The notes under the pieces are model-generated. The model was not told the origin of the DNA and ran no database searches. It saw only the letters and a program-made list of their open reading frames with translations. A stretch of 64,000 nucleotides of DNA from Caulobacteraceae bacterium (GTDB lineage Bacteria > Pseudomonadota > Alphaproteobacteria > Caulobacterales > Caulobacteraceae): positions 1-64,000 of the forward strand of contig CANJPZ010000007.1 in NCBI GenBank assembly GCA_947476325.1, written 5' to 3'. A program made the translations under genes and the position numbers. This document shows, piece after piece, positions 35,684 through 45,491 of the stretch (its first letter is position 1; each line of letters begins with the position of its first letter).

Positions 35684-37104
35684 TGCCCGTCGGTCCCGAC
35701 TATCACCCGGATGCGCAATTTGCGGCCCTGGGCGATGAATTTTCCGATGCCGTCGAGGCGGCCGACTTCCCGAAGTCCATCCTTCGGTTTCGCAACCAGC
35801 GCGCCGCGTCGGGCGTCGGGCTGGACGGGCTGACGGACGCCGAGTGGCTGGCCGCCTTTGCGCGGTTCGACCCCTTGCCGGGCCAGCCCGGGCCGCGTGC
35901 CATGCGCTATCACGGCCACCAGTTCCGCTCGTACAACCCCGACCTTGGCGACGGGCGCGGCTTTCTGGCCGCCCAGTTGCGCGAGGCCGGGACGCAGCGT
36001 CTGCTCGACCTGGGCACCAAGGGGTCGGGCACAACGCCCTGGTCGCGGTCGGGCGACGGCCGGCTGACCCTGAAAGGCGGCGTGCGTGAGGTGTTGGCCG
36101 CCGCCATGCTGGAGGCCCTGGGTGTTCCAACATCGCGGGCCTTCTCGCTGGTCGAGACAGGCGAGGCCCTGACGCGGGGCGATGAACCCAGCCCGACCCG
36201 CTCTGCGGTTCTGGTCCGGTTGCAGCACAGCCACGTGCGGTTCGGGACCTTCCAGCGGCTGGCTCACCAGAACCGGCCGGACCTGCTGCGGGTCCTGACC
36301 GGCCACGTCATCGAGACCTATCATCCGGCCGCCGGCGGACCGGCGGCCATGCTGGAGGCCATTGTCGCGGCCACCGCCCGGATGACGGCGCGCTGGATGG
36401 CGGCTGGGTTCGTGCATGGCGTTCTGAACACCGACAACATGAACGTCACCGGCGAGAGCTTTGACTATGGCCCCTGGCGGTTCCTGCCACGCAACGATCC
36501 GAACTTCACCGCCGCCTATTTCGACCAGACCGGGCTCTATGCCTTTGCCCGCCAGCCCGAGGCGGCCTTCTGGAACCTGCAGCAACTGGCCGGGGCGCTG
36601 AGCCTGAGCGAAGCGGACGAGGCGCTGATCGCCGCGCTCAACACCTTTTCGCCCATCTATGCCCGCGAACTGACCGCCGCCATGATCGCCCGCCTGGGTC
36701 TGGCGCCCGCGAGCGCAGAGGCCGACATCGGCCTGGTCAACGCCGCCTTCAAGGCGCTGGCGGCCGGGGGCGAGGCCCTGCGGTGGGAGCCGTTCTTTTT
36801 CGACTGGTTCGGCGGGGCGGCGTCCGAGGCCCGCGCGCTGGGCGGTCCACGGTCGGCGATCTATGGGAGCGAGGCGTTCGCCGCCTTCCGCCGCCAGCTG
36901 GAAGGGCGCGAGCCTGACCGGCCCGAGCGCCTGGGGGCGGCGGTGTTCGCGCGGGCCGAGCCCGAGGAAATGCTGATCGACGAGGTCGAAAAAATCTGGG
37001 CCGCAATCGACGAAAAAGACGACTGGTCGGTGTTTGAGGACAAGCTGGCGCGGATCGAGGCGGCCAATGCCGCCTATGGGCTGGCCGACCGTTCGGGAAT
37101 TTGA
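35683..37104 (+). CDS. selO: SelO/YdiU-family protein adenylyltransferase (AMPylator)
   Basis: The 473-residue protein belongs to the SelO pseudokinase family, which transfers AMP to proteins during redox stress. Family segments are GHQFRSYNPDLGDGRGF, the nucleotide-binding LGTKGSGTTPWSRSGDGRLT, and GVLNTDNMNVTGESFDYGPW. Length agrees with E. coli YdiU. The C-terminus lacks the selenocysteine found in eukaryotes and ends GLADRSGI. The ATG at 35683 is chosen because it overlaps the nhaA stop; an open frame continuing upstream is a shadow of nhaA. Confidence 0.92.
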   Translation: MPVGPDYHPDAQFAALGDEFSDAVEAADFPKSILRFRNQRAASGVGLDGLTDAEWLAAFARFDPLPGQPGPRAMRYHGHQFRSYNPDLGDGRGFLAAQLREAGTQRLLDLGTKGSGTTPWSRSGDGRLTLKGGVREVLAAAMLEALGVPTSRAFSLVETGEALTRGDEPSPTRSAVLVRLQHSHVRFGTFQRLAHQNRPDLLRVLTGHVIETYHPAAGGPAAMLEAIVAATARMTARWMAAGFVHGVLNTDNMNVTGESFDYGPWRFLPRNDPNFTAAYFDQTGLYAFARQPEAAFWNLQQLAGALSLSEADEALIAALNTFSPIYARELTAAMIARLGLAPASAEADIGLVNAAFKALAAGGEALRWEPFFFDWFGGAASEARALGGPRSAIYGSEAFAAFRRQLEGREPDRPERLGAAVFARAEPEEMLIDEVEKIWAAIDEKDDWSVFEDKLARIEAANAAYGLADRSGI

Positions 37105-37425
37105 CAGCAATAACAGCTTTTTTTGGCGTTTTATGTCAGTCCGCGCGGGGGCGTGCGGGCGGAAGCCTTTGATCCGCAAGGGTGTTTTATTTTCACCGGC
37201 GTCAAGCGCCTTCGAAAAGGCGTCAGCAACTGACAGTCGATCATGACGATCCGTCTGTTCGCCGTCAGATTGCCGGCAGGGCGGGGCAGCGCAGGGTCGT
37301 GCGCCGGCAGCTGGAGTCGGACGGCCAGCGGCGAAGCGTTGAAAAGTGGCGGGTTTTCGCATGGAGCCGGCCAGACTGACGCCCGGCGGGCCGGGGCGGC
37401 AAAGCGCGATTGGTCATACGAAGGG
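37105..37425. other. gene-free intergenic stretch
   Basis: No frame with ribosome site and plausible composition is seen here. It begins with a T-rich stretch (AACAGCTTTTTTTGGCG) just after the selO stop, which may contribute to termination, and contains a short inverted sequence GGCGTCAAGCGCCTTCG. The start of the next gene lies on the opposite strand, so this region is the 3' end of two convergent units. Confidence 0.4.
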
Positions 37426-38046
37426 CTAGAACCAGGTCAGCGTCAGGCGCTTGCCGCCGATCATCAGGCCCCTGAGACGGGCCTTGCCGTCGTTGCCGAC
37501 CGAGATGACGGCGAAGGCTGGCGGCGCATCGGGTCCGCCGCGCAACTGGGCCGAGACGATTTCGGCCTGCTTCTGGTCGGCATGGAAGCGTTTGACGCCA
37601 AGGTCGAGGCTGATCGACCCAGGCCGTTCAAAGGCGTTTTCACCGGTTTTGACGAAGCCGGTGTTGCAGGTCATGACGCCCCAGACAGTGACAAGCGCGA
37701 GGGCGGAGGCTTTGGCGCGGCTTCTGTCGGCGCCGACGGCGACGAAGTGATCACCCTTGGGGGCCAGGGCGATCCAGTCACGTTGTTTGACCCGCGCGTC
37801 CAGCAGGGAGGTTGCCGGCTCTTCCCGCACGCCGGGCGGGCAGGGCGCGTCCGGCGCGATGGCCTCGCGGATGTCGAGGGCGGCATAGTGTCCGGTGAGC
37901 AGGTCGCGCGGATCGACCGCCTCGATGGCCAGCAGGACCTCGCGGCCGGAGCGGCGCAGGCTTTCCTCGTGCAGGACAAGGCCGGTCAGGGCGATGACCA
38001 GGAGTACGGCGGCGGCGATGATGCGCTGGGGGAGGAAGCGCGTCAT
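37426..38046 (-). CDS. GDYXXLXY-domain protein (variant motif)
   Basis: The 206-residue protein starts with a membrane helix (IIAAAVLLVIALTGLVLHEE). The family motif GDYxxLxY appears here as GHYAALDI, with His for Asp and Ile for the final Tyr. A periplasmic beta-rich domain follows. GDYXXLXY proteins are typically encoded with, or fused to, DUF2157 membrane proteins, and this gene overlaps such a gene by four bases. Function is unknown; the two probably form a complex in the inner membrane. Confidence 0.75.
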   Translation of the reverse strand: MTRFLPQRIIAAAVLLVIALTGLVLHEESLRRSGREVLLAIEAVDPRDLLTGHYAALDIREAIAPDAPCPPGVREEPATSLLDARVKQRDWIALAPKGDHFVAVGADRSRAKASALALVTVWGVMTCNTGFVKTGENAFERPGSISLDLGVKRFHADQKQAEIVSAQLRGGPDAPPAFAVISVGNDGKARLRGLMIGGKRLTLTWF

Positions 38047-39260
38047 GCCCTGGCCCTCCGGCGCAGGATCAGGCCGACGACCAGGATGACGATGGCCGAG
38101 GCGGCAAAGACGCCGGCTGCGGACATCAGGCTGAGGCCGAAGTCGGTGAGCACCATGGAGACCGTGGACAGCATGAAGTAGGCGCCCAGGGCAGTGATCC
38201 AGTTGTTCCGGTCATGGCGGCTGAAGGCGATCATGGCGGTGGCGCCGGCCAGACAGACCAGCCGGTGGGCGATGCGCCAGACGACCTCGACTTTGTTGTC
38301 AAAGCCAACGTCTAAGCCGACCACCAGGCAGGCCGACCAGAAGGCCAGCCAGCCGGCGGCCTGGATCGCGCCGGAGCGGTCGCGGCGGCCCAGGCCGACG
38401 ACAGCGGCCGAGGCGGCGATCAGGACCGCGCGATGGGCGACCTTCCAGGCCTGTTTGGCCTCGATACCCGCAGCGCCGAACGCCGCCAGGGCGCCGAGCA
38501 GGGCCCAGCCGTGGAAGATACGCGACAGGGGCCCGCCGCGACGGCGTATGCCGAAGGCCGCCGCGGCAAAGAGCGCCGAGGCGACAAGGGCGGCGATCCA
38601 GTTGACGTGGTCCTGCGGCGACAGTCTGGCGATGACCTCCAGCGCGCCGAAGATGAAGGCCAGGCCCGCCCCATGGGCGAGAACGGGCGAGCGCCAGGCC
38701 ATGGCCGTGACCACGGCGATGATGGCGCCTGCGGCGACGACGCAGGGCTCGCTCCAGGAGGTTGAGCCGATATCGCCGCCAAAGGCCAGGCCCAGGGCCA
38801 CCACCAGCGCGCCGCTTGAGCGCCCGGCGATGCCGAGCAGGGCCGCGCCGGCCGCGGCGCCGTAGAGAGCGACCTGCGGATCGCCGGCCAGGTCGAAAAT
38901 CTGGCCAACCAGGCCGATATCGGCGGCGAACACCAGGCTGGCGAAGATCAGCAAGGCGTTGGTGGTGATCTTGCGGCCCTTTGCGGCCGTCCAGGCGGCG
39001 CCGAGGGCCGTGACGAGCAGGAGGGCGTTGACCAGACCGTAGCGGCCGACGCGCGGTATGCCGCTCCAGTTGGCGGCGACGAAGGCGATGACGGCAAGAC
39101 CCAGCAGGGCCACGCCGATATAGGCCAGGGCCGTGGCCCCGTCGGGGCGGGCGCGTTCGGCGACACGCGCCAGGATCGGCTCGCGGGAGGCCTGCGGCAC
39201 CAGACCGTCGGCGATCCAGGCGTCGAGATCCTTGATCAGGCGGTTCTTGTAGCTGGCCAT
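38043..39260 (-). CDS. DUF2157 domain membrane protein
   Basis: The 405-residue protein has a short cytoplasmic N-terminus (SYKNRLIKDLDAWIADGLVP) typical of DUF2157, then about eleven or twelve hydrophobic helices. ALAYIGVALLGLAVIAFVA and VFAASAIVILVVGLILRRR bound the membrane region. The start at 39260 was chosen since the open frame upstream is not conserved-looking. It is translationally coupled to the GDYXXLXY gene. No activity is known. Confidence 0.82.
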   Translation of the reverse strand: MASYKNRLIKDLDAWIADGLVPQASREPILARVAERARPDGATALAYIGVALLGLAVIAFVAANWSGIPRVGRYGLVNALLLVTALGAAWTAAKGRKITTNALLIFASLVFAADIGLVGQIFDLAGDPQVALYGAAAGAALLGIAGRSSGALVVALGLAFGGDIGSTSWSEPCVVAAGAIIAVVTAMAWRSPVLAHGAGLAFIFGALEVIARLSPQDHVNWIAALVASALFAAAAFGIRRRGGPLSRIFHGWALLGALAAFGAAGIEAKQAWKVAHRAVLIAASAAVVGLGRRDRSGAIQAAGWLAFWSACLVVGLDVGFDNKVEVVWRIAHRLVCLAGATAMIAFSRHDRNNWITALGAYFMLSTVSMVLTDFGLSLMSAAGVFAASAIVILVVGLILRRRARA

Positions 39261-39389
39261 GCGGACGCTCGCCGCGCTCCCATCCATAGGCGAACGCCCC
39301 CCGCGCTGCCCGCATGGGGAGCATAGCCTCGCTTTGAGTTGCGTGAAAACCCGGAGTTTACGCGAGCGCCGGACCGGGCTAGGACACAG

Positions 39390-39512
39390 GCGTTCTCGGG
39401 GAGTAGCCGTTCGCATACCCCAGCGAAGGTTGCGTCAACACACTTGGCCCCTGGCCATGGCGCAACCGGCGGAGCTTTTAGTGGTTCCGGATTGGCGAGA
39501 CCGACGATGCGA
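39390..39512 (+). ncRNA. yybP-ykoY manganese riboswitch (candidate)
   Basis: The 5' part has CGGGGAGTAGCC, the conserved signature of the yybP-ykoY class. A stem GGTTGCG...CGCAACC (about 39426-39465) encloses TCAACACACTTGG and CCATGG, and the 3' part contains the conserved GGCGAGACCGACG. Spacing and order match the class leader seen before mntP in E. coli. These RNAs sense Mn2+. The downstream gene encodes a UPF0016 (MneA/TMEM165-like) transporter, an expected partner. Boundaries are approximate. Confidence 0.8.
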
Positions 39513-39546
39513 CCTTCGGCCGGGCCGGCGGGGGTCAGCGTCGTCG
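39502..39546 (+). terminator. expression-platform hairpin overlapping riboswitch 3' end
   Basis: A hairpin pairs CGACGATGCGACC (39502-39514) with GGTCAGCGTCGTCG (39533-39546), a 13-bp helix with one bulged A. Its 5' arm uses bases that close the riboswitch, so the two folds exclude each other. It is followed by TGTTG. This suits a terminator or an initiation-blocking hairpin that gives way when manganese is bound. Confidence 0.65.
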
Positions 39547-39577
39547 TGTTGTCGCCGGGCCCTTGAGAGACAGATCC

Positions 39578-40144
39578 ATGCTTGAGGCCATTGGCGTTTC
39601 CGCCGCTGTCGTCGCCATCGCCGAGATCGGCGACAAGACCCAGCTTTTGGCCATCGTGCTGGCCGCCCGGTTCAGAAAACCGCTTCCGATCATATTGGGG
39701 ATCCTGGCCGCGACCTTGCTCAACCACGCGGCCGCCGCGACGCTGGGCTATTTCGTGGCCGAGTGGCTGACCGGCCAGGTGTTCCAGCTGGTGGTCGGCG
39801 CAGCCTTCATCGCCATGGCCGCCTGGGCCCTGATCCCCGACAAGGAAGACGACGGGGCCCTGAGCCGCTCGCGCGGCGGGGTGTTCCTGACGACCCTGGT
39901 GGCGTTCTTCCTGGTCGAGATCGGCGACAAGACCCAGATCGCCACCACCCTGCTGGCGGCGCGCTTCCATCAGATCGTCCTGGTCACCATCGGCACCACC
40001 ATCGGCATGATGGCCGCCAATGTGCCGGCCGTGTTCCTGGGCGAGGCGGTCACCAAAGTCATGCCGCTCAAATATGTCCGCCTGATCGCCGCCCTGATCT
40101 TTGCGGTGATGGGCGCACTGGTGATCGTGGCGAATCTGACCTGA
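39578..40144 (+). CDS. UPF0016/GDT1 family manganese exporter (MneA/TMEM165-like)
   Basis: The 188-residue inner-membrane protein has six hydrophobic helices and two copies of the E-x-G-D-K-T signature (EIGDKT at 16-21 and at 114-119), the hallmark of GDT1/TMEM165 cation transporters. Bacterial members such as MneA export Mn2+. The start at 39578 (MLEAIGVSAA) is preferred over a TTG five codons upstream. The manganese-type riboswitch in its leader supports regulation by its own substrate, giving protection from manganese excess. Confidence 0.92.
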   Translation: MLEAIGVSAAVVAIAEIGDKTQLLAIVLAARFRKPLPIILGILAATLLNHAAAATLGYFVAEWLTGQVFQLVVGAAFIAMAAWALIPDKEDDGALSRSRGGVFLTTLVAFFLVEIGDKTQIATTLLAARFHQIVLVTIGTTIGMMAANVPAVFLGEAVTKVMPLKYVRLIAALIFAVMGALVIVANLT

Positions 40145-40167
40145 GGGGGTTGTGTTTCAGGGCGTTT

Positions 40168-40190
40168 CCTTCTCCCCTTGTGGGAGAAGG
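40168..40190 (+). repeat. CCTTCTCCC hairpin repeat downstream of the manganese exporter
   Basis: A nine-base arm CCTTCTCCC (40168-40176) and its complement GGGAGAAGG (40182-40190) flank a five-base loop, followed by TGGCCGCGAAGCGGA. The element is 24 bases past the stop and could terminate transcription. Related CCTTCTCCC/GGGAGAA arms flank the repeat near 43.5 kb. Confidence 0.6.
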
Positions 40191-40372
40191 TGGCCGCGAA
40201 GCGGACCGTTAGCGCCCAGCTGGCCGAGGACCGCTTCCAGACTACGAACGCATGACCGATTACGACCCATGTCGGACATTCGAGATCTGTGTCCTGAACG
40301 GCCGCCCCTGACTCATCTGAGCCGTTGGGAACGTCCGGATACGGGTAGCCTTAGCCTGACGGCGCCTGCGGG

Positions 40373-40555
40373 CTATTCGAAGATGTGGAGGAAGCTCAGT
40401 CCGAAGGCGCTGCTGCTGCCACCGAAGTCGTAATGGGTGTACTCGAACCGCAAGCCGTTAGTGTTAGCTCCGTGCGGGGCGAAGTCCTTCGTCAACTGGA
40501 CGCCCACGCCGTAGGCAAGGCCGGGGCCCAGATCGTAGAGCCGGCTGTTCGAGGG
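40373..40555 (-). pseudogene. C-terminal fragment of an outer membrane beta-barrel protein
   Basis: The minus strand reads SRLYDLGPGLAYGVGVQLTK, then GLRFEYTHYDFGGSSSAFG and a terminal LSFLHIFE before a TAG at 40373-40375. Alternating hydrophobic strands with GxGVQ, RFEYxxYDFGG and a final aromatic strand are typical of the last strands of OmpA/Omp25-type barrels. There is no start codon: a TGA lies just upstream and the sequence then runs into an intergenic repeat. So about two thirds of the gene has been lost. Confidence 0.6.
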
Positions 40556-40606
40556 TCATTCCCGGCCCAAGTGGCTGAATCTGGGTCCCGGCCTTCGCCG
40601 GGATGA
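40556..40606. repeat. TCATTCCCGGCC / GGCCGGGATGA inverted repeat
   Basis: The arms TCATTCCCGGCC and GGTCCCGGCCTTCGCCGGGATGA enclose a short centre, with an inner CCCGGCCTTCGCCGGG hairpin. It resembles the inverted repeat at 22918-23009 and abuts the broken end of the outer membrane protein fragment, as if it had recombined with or inserted into that gene. Confidence 0.55.
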
Positions 40607-40638
40607 GCGGACAAAAGACAAGATCGAGCGGTTCAGGG

Positions 40639-41384
40639 TTACCGCCCCTGGAAATTGCCCGGGCGGCGCTCGCCTACCGCGCGGACGCCTTCGGCGAAGT
40701 CTTCGGTGGCGCGCAGCCAGGTCTGTTCCTTTTGCTCTAGCGCGGTCTGGGCCTTGACGGCGGCGGCCAGGGCGCCGCGCATGGTCAGGCGGGTGGCCTG
40801 AACGGCGAGGGGCGCGTTCTCGGCGATCTCCTTTGCCAGGGCCTGGGCTTCGGCGCGCAGGTTTTCCGGCTCGGCCACGGCGTCGGCCAGACCCCAGGCC
40901 AGAGCCTCGTCGGCCTTGATGCGGCGCCCGGTCAGGAACATCAGGCTGGCGCGCTGGCTCCCGATCAGACGGGGCAGGGTGTGGGTCAGGCCAAAGCCCG
41001 GATGGAAGGCCAGCTTGACGAAGTTGGCGGAGAAGCGCGCGTCCGTTCCGGCGACCCGGAAGTCAGCCATGACGGCCAGACCAAGACCTGCGCCGATGGC
41101 CGCGCCCTGCACGGCGGCGATGATCGGCTTTTTCGTGGAGAACAGGCGCACGGCCTGGGCGTAGAGATCGCCGACCACCAGCTGGCCATCGACGGGGGCG
41201 GCGAAGTCGGCGCCGGCGCAGAAGTTCTTGCCGGCCGAGGCCAGGACGACGGCGCGGACGGTGTCGTCCTCGTCGAGGATTTCCAGGGTCTGGGCCAGTT
41301 CCTGGATCAGCACCACCGAGACGTGGTTGTTGGGCGGGCGGTCGATCTCGATGGTGGCGACAAAGCCCTCGTTGGTTACGGTGA

Positions 41385-41388
<4 letters not shown>
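40639..41388 (-). CDS. crotonase-fold protein lacking both hydratase glutamates
   Basis: The 249-residue protein has the enoyl-CoA hydratase/isomerase fold: IDRPPNNHVSVVLIQEL, the oxyanion loop SAGKNFCAGADFAAP, and IAAVQGAAIGAGLGLAVMADF. The two catalytic Glu of true hydratases are absent: GGGCE is GAGLG here, and QPEI corresponds to a segment reading ANFVKLAFHPGFG. It may be an isomerase, hydrolase or another crotonase activity. The stop lies in an acyl-CoA cluster, and its start overlaps the acyl-CoA dehydrogenase stop by four bases. Confidence 0.88.
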
Positions 41389-42551
<1,163 letters not shown>

Positions 42552-42662
42552 GGCGCGTCCTCTTATCGTTGGAGGCATATGCGCCGATGGAGCGGGCGTT
42601 GCCAAGTCTTGCGCGGACGGTGCGCGGGATGATCTATCGTCACACCCAGGGGAGAAGCCGCC

Positions 42663-43478
42663 ATGTCCGACAATCCGATCACCGACCGCGCCTGGAGCCA
42701 TATCCGTGTCGAGCGCGAGGGACCCATCGTTCAGGTCACCCTGCACCGGCCGGAGGCGCGCAATGCGCTGAACACGGCGCTGATGAAAGAGCTGACGGAT
42801 GTCGCCCGGATAATGCGCTCGGCACCGGATGTGTGGGCGGTGGTGCTGGCCGGCGGGGCGGAGAATTTTTCGGCCGGCGCGGACTTAGGGGGCATCAAGG
42901 ACCGGGCGGCGGCGCCCAGCCTGCTCGAGGCGCGCGAGGCGGTGATGGCGGGGCCGGACCTGTGCCGGGCCTGGGAAGAGATCGAGGCGGTGACCATCGT
43001 CGCCATCGAGGGCTATTGCCTGGGCGGGGCCTGCGCTCTGGCGGTGGCCTGCGATTTCCGGATCATGGGGCAGGGCGCGACGATGCGCCTGCCCGAGGTG
43101 CCGCTGGGCATCAACATGAGCTGGCGCAGCGTGCCGCGCATTGCGGCGCTGGTTGGTCCCTCGCGCGCCAAGCAGTTCATCATGTTCGGCGAGGCGGCGG
43201 ATGCGGCCACCTGTCTTGAGTGGGGCATGGCCGATGAGGTGACGGCCAAAGGCGGGGCGCTGGCTGTCGCGCACCGCTGGGCCGAAAAGGTGGCGAGCCT
43301 GCCGCCGATCCCGGTGCGGATGACCAAGGAGGCGGTCAATGCTTCGGTGGGCGCGACGAATCTCGCCACCAGCTTCATGGACCGCGACCAGTACCTGCTG
43401 GCCACCCGGACCGGCGACTTCAAGGAGGGCGTCAGCGCGTTCTTCGAAAAGCGGAAGGGAACGTTCCGGGGGGATTGA
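42663..43478 (+). CDS. enoyl-CoA hydratase/isomerase family protein
   Basis: The 271-residue crotonase-fold protein shows HRPEARNALNTALMKELTD, the oxyanion loop GAENFSAGADLGG and IEGYCLGGACALAVACDF. One catalytic Glu position is Ala (GGACA), but the second is retained in MRLPEVPLGIN. This pattern fits isomerases or related enzymes rather than a classical hydratase. It is transcribed divergently from the acyl-CoA dehydrogenase across 111 bases, so both could share a control region. Confidence 0.9.
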   Translation: MSDNPITDRAWSHIRVEREGPIVQVTLHRPEARNALNTALMKELTDVARIMRSAPDVWAVVLAGGAENFSAGADLGGIKDRAAAPSLLEAREAVMAGPDLCRAWEEIEAVTIVAIEGYCLGGACALAVACDFRIMGQGATMRLPEVPLGINMSWRSVPRIAALVGPSRAKQFIMFGEAADAATCLEWGMADEVTAKGGALAVAHRWAEKVASLPPIPVRMTKEAVNASVGATNLATSFMDRDQYLLATRTGDFKEGVSAFFEKRKGTFRGD

Positions 43479-43524
43479 GGGGGGCTCATCGGGCCAGCGC
43501 TATGGGTATCCTTCTCCCACAAAG

Positions 43525-43674
43525 GGCTGTTGCGAAAGTGTGCGTGGTTCGAGACGCGCCCGTTGGGCGCTCCTCACCATGACGAAAAGTTGTTCAAATT
43601 CAAAATCGTCGTCATCCTGAGGAGGCCCGAAGGGCTGTCTCGAAGGACGCACGGACAGTATTGCAACAGCCCGC
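43525..43674. repeat. nested palindromic repeat (MITE-like), copy 2
   Basis: The core repeats the element at 18621-18733: GTTCGAGACGCGCCC...CTCACCATGACGA faces TCGTCATCCTGAGGAGG...TCTCGAAGGACGC. Here the arms extend outward to GGGCTGTTGC (43525) and GCAACAGCCC (43674), and beyond these lie CCTTCTCCC and GGGAGAA arms. The element fills the gap between two convergent acyl-CoA genes. Nested arms suggest one mobile palindrome inserted inside another. Confidence 0.75.
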
Positions 43675-43695
43675 TAGGGGAGAATGGACCGTCTT

Positions 43696-45384
43696 CTATG
43701 AGCCTTTCACCCGCTCGGCGTGTTCGGCGCGCAGTTGGCGTTTGGCGATCTTGCCGGTGGCGATGCGGGGCAGGGGCGCGCGCTCGACGTGGATGTAGCG
43801 GGGCACCTGGAATTTCGCCAGGCGCTCGCCCAGGAAGGATCGCAGGGCATCGTGATCGACATCGGCGGTGGCGTAGACCGTGGCGCCGACTTCCTCGCCC
43901 AGCCGCTCGTCCGGCACGCCGTAGACGCAGGATTCGAGAATATCGGGGTGCTCGACCAGGGCCGCCTCCACCGCGCCGCAGCCGATGTTCTCGCCGCCGC
44001 GGATGACCAGGTCCTTGATGCGGTCGACGATGTAAACAAATCCGTCGTGGTCGAGGTAGGCGACGTCGCCGGACTTGAACCAGTCGCCGTCGACAAAGGA
44101 GTCCGCGTTGGCGTCGGGGCGCTTCCAGTATTCGCGCATCATGCCGGCGCCGCGCACCTGCAGTTCGCCTCGCTCCATGGCCGGCAGGACATTGCCGTCC
44201 GGGTCGACGACGCGCAGCTGCATCACCGCCGAACAGCGGCCCGAGCTTTCAGGGTGGGTCAGGTAGTCGCCGGCCGCGATGCCGCAGCCGATGGCGTTGG
44301 TCTCAGTCATGCCCCAGCCGGTGCCGGGGCGCGCATTGGGGAACACCTGGTCGATGGCGCGGACCTGTTCCGGCGCGCGCGATGCGCCGCCGCCGCCCAG
44401 GCTGACGAGGGATGACAGGTCGTGGCCGCCCTTTCGGGCCACCTCGACCAGATCGCCGGTCACGGCCGGCGGGCCGGCGAAGGAGGTGATCTTCTCACGT
44501 TCGATCAGGCGGGCGGCCTGTTCGGCGTCCCACTTGTACATGGAGACGAGACGCCGCTGGAACCGGTAACAGGTCAGATAGACCGCGTGCATGCCGGTGA
44601 CGTGGAACAGCGGAATGCCCAGCAGGGCGACGGTCTGAGGCGCATCGGCGGCGGGCGCGGGGACCAGGCCGGTGAGCACGGCGGCCTGACCGTCCAGCTC
44701 CCACGACAGCAGGGCGTGAACGAGGGCCCGGTGGGTCGAGACGGCCCCCTTGGGATGGCCGGTCGAGCCCGAGGTATAGAGCATGATCGCATCGTCGTCG
44801 GGACCGAAGTCGACGGCGGGCATGACGGCCAGGCCCGGGCGGCGGGCCAGCACATCCTCGAAGCTGACGGCGCCGGCGGGCAGGGGTTTGGTGGCGCGCA
44901 CGGTGACCAGTTTCAGGCCGGCCGGCGGATTGGGCGCAGCGGCCAGGCGGTCGAGGCGCTCTTGGTCGGCGAACAGCACGTTGGCGCCGCAGTTGATGAG
45001 GCCGAACTCCATCTCGTGGGGCTGCCACAGGGCGTTCATGGCCACGGCGATGGCGCCGATCGCGGTCGCCGCCTGGAAGGCGATGATCCATTCGGGATAG
45101 TTGCGCATCGAGATGGCGACGCGGTCGCCCTTCTGAACGCCAAAGTCCTCAACCAGGGCCGCGGCGATGGCGCAGGATTTCTGCCAGACCTGTTCGTAGG
45201 TCAGGCGCTCGTCTTCATAAACCAGGAAGGTCGCGTCCGAGCGGGTGGCCTCATAGATGTCGCGCAGTGTGGCGGGTGCGTTCTTGAATACGCGGATGTG
45301 GCGGCCAAGGGCCGTTGTCTCGACGATCTCCATGGGCTGGCCCTCAGCGGTCAGCTGGGCAAGCGCCTCATTCCTGGTCACCAC
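43696..45384 (-). CDS. AMP-forming acyl-CoA synthetase
   Basis: The 562-residue adenylate-forming enzyme activates a carboxylic acid to its CoA ester. The P-loop-like motif is YTSGSTGHPKGAVSTHRA, followed by GWGMTETNAIGCG, YLDHDGFVYIVDRIKDLVIRGGENI in two pieces, and the C-terminal catalytic Lys in PRIATGKIAKRQLR. The substrate cannot be deduced; the surrounding dehydrogenase and crotonase genes suggest a fatty, aromatic or terpenoid acid. Transcribed on its own on the minus strand. Confidence 0.93.
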   Translation of the reverse strand: MVTRNEALAQLTAEGQPMEIVETTALGRHIRVFKNAPATLRDIYEATRSDATFLVYEDERLTYEQVWQKSCAIAAALVEDFGVQKGDRVAISMRNYPEWIIAFQAATAIGAIAVAMNALWQPHEMEFGLINCGANVLFADQERLDRLAAAPNPPAGLKLVTVRATKPLPAGAVSFEDVLARRPGLAVMPAVDFGPDDDAIMLYTSGSTGHPKGAVSTHRALVHALLSWELDGQAAVLTGLVPAPAADAPQTVALLGIPLFHVTGMHAVYLTCYRFQRRLVSMYKWDAEQAARLIEREKITSFAGPPAVTGDLVEVARKGGHDLSSLVSLGGGGASRAPEQVRAIDQVFPNARPGTGWGMTETNAIGCGIAAGDYLTHPESSGRCSAVMQLRVVDPDGNVLPAMERGELQVRGAGMMREYWKRPDANADSFVDGDWFKSGDVAYLDHDGFVYIVDRIKDLVIRGGENIGCGAVEAALVEHPDILESCVYGVPDERLGEEVGATVYATADVDHDALRSFLGERLAKFQVPRYIHVERAPLPRIATGKIAKRQLRAEHAERVKGS

Positions 45385-45491
45385 GCGATAAAGTCCTTCC
45401 CGGCGGCCTCTCGGCTCTTGCCAACTCCCTAACGGGCGCGCGGCGGAGCGTCGATATTTTTGTGCAGCGGGCGCTCAAATCGAGGCGTTAT

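Noticed and set aside
34484-36133. 549-codon minus-strand frame across nhaA and selO
   Set aside because: Spans two well-supported genes on the opposite strand and is extremely rich in Arg, Gln and Pro.
37243-38181. Plus-strand frame covering the selO-GDYXXLXY gap
   Set aside because: Mostly opposite the GDYXXLXY gene; no ribosome site or family features, and the early part is Arg/Gly/Ser-rich.
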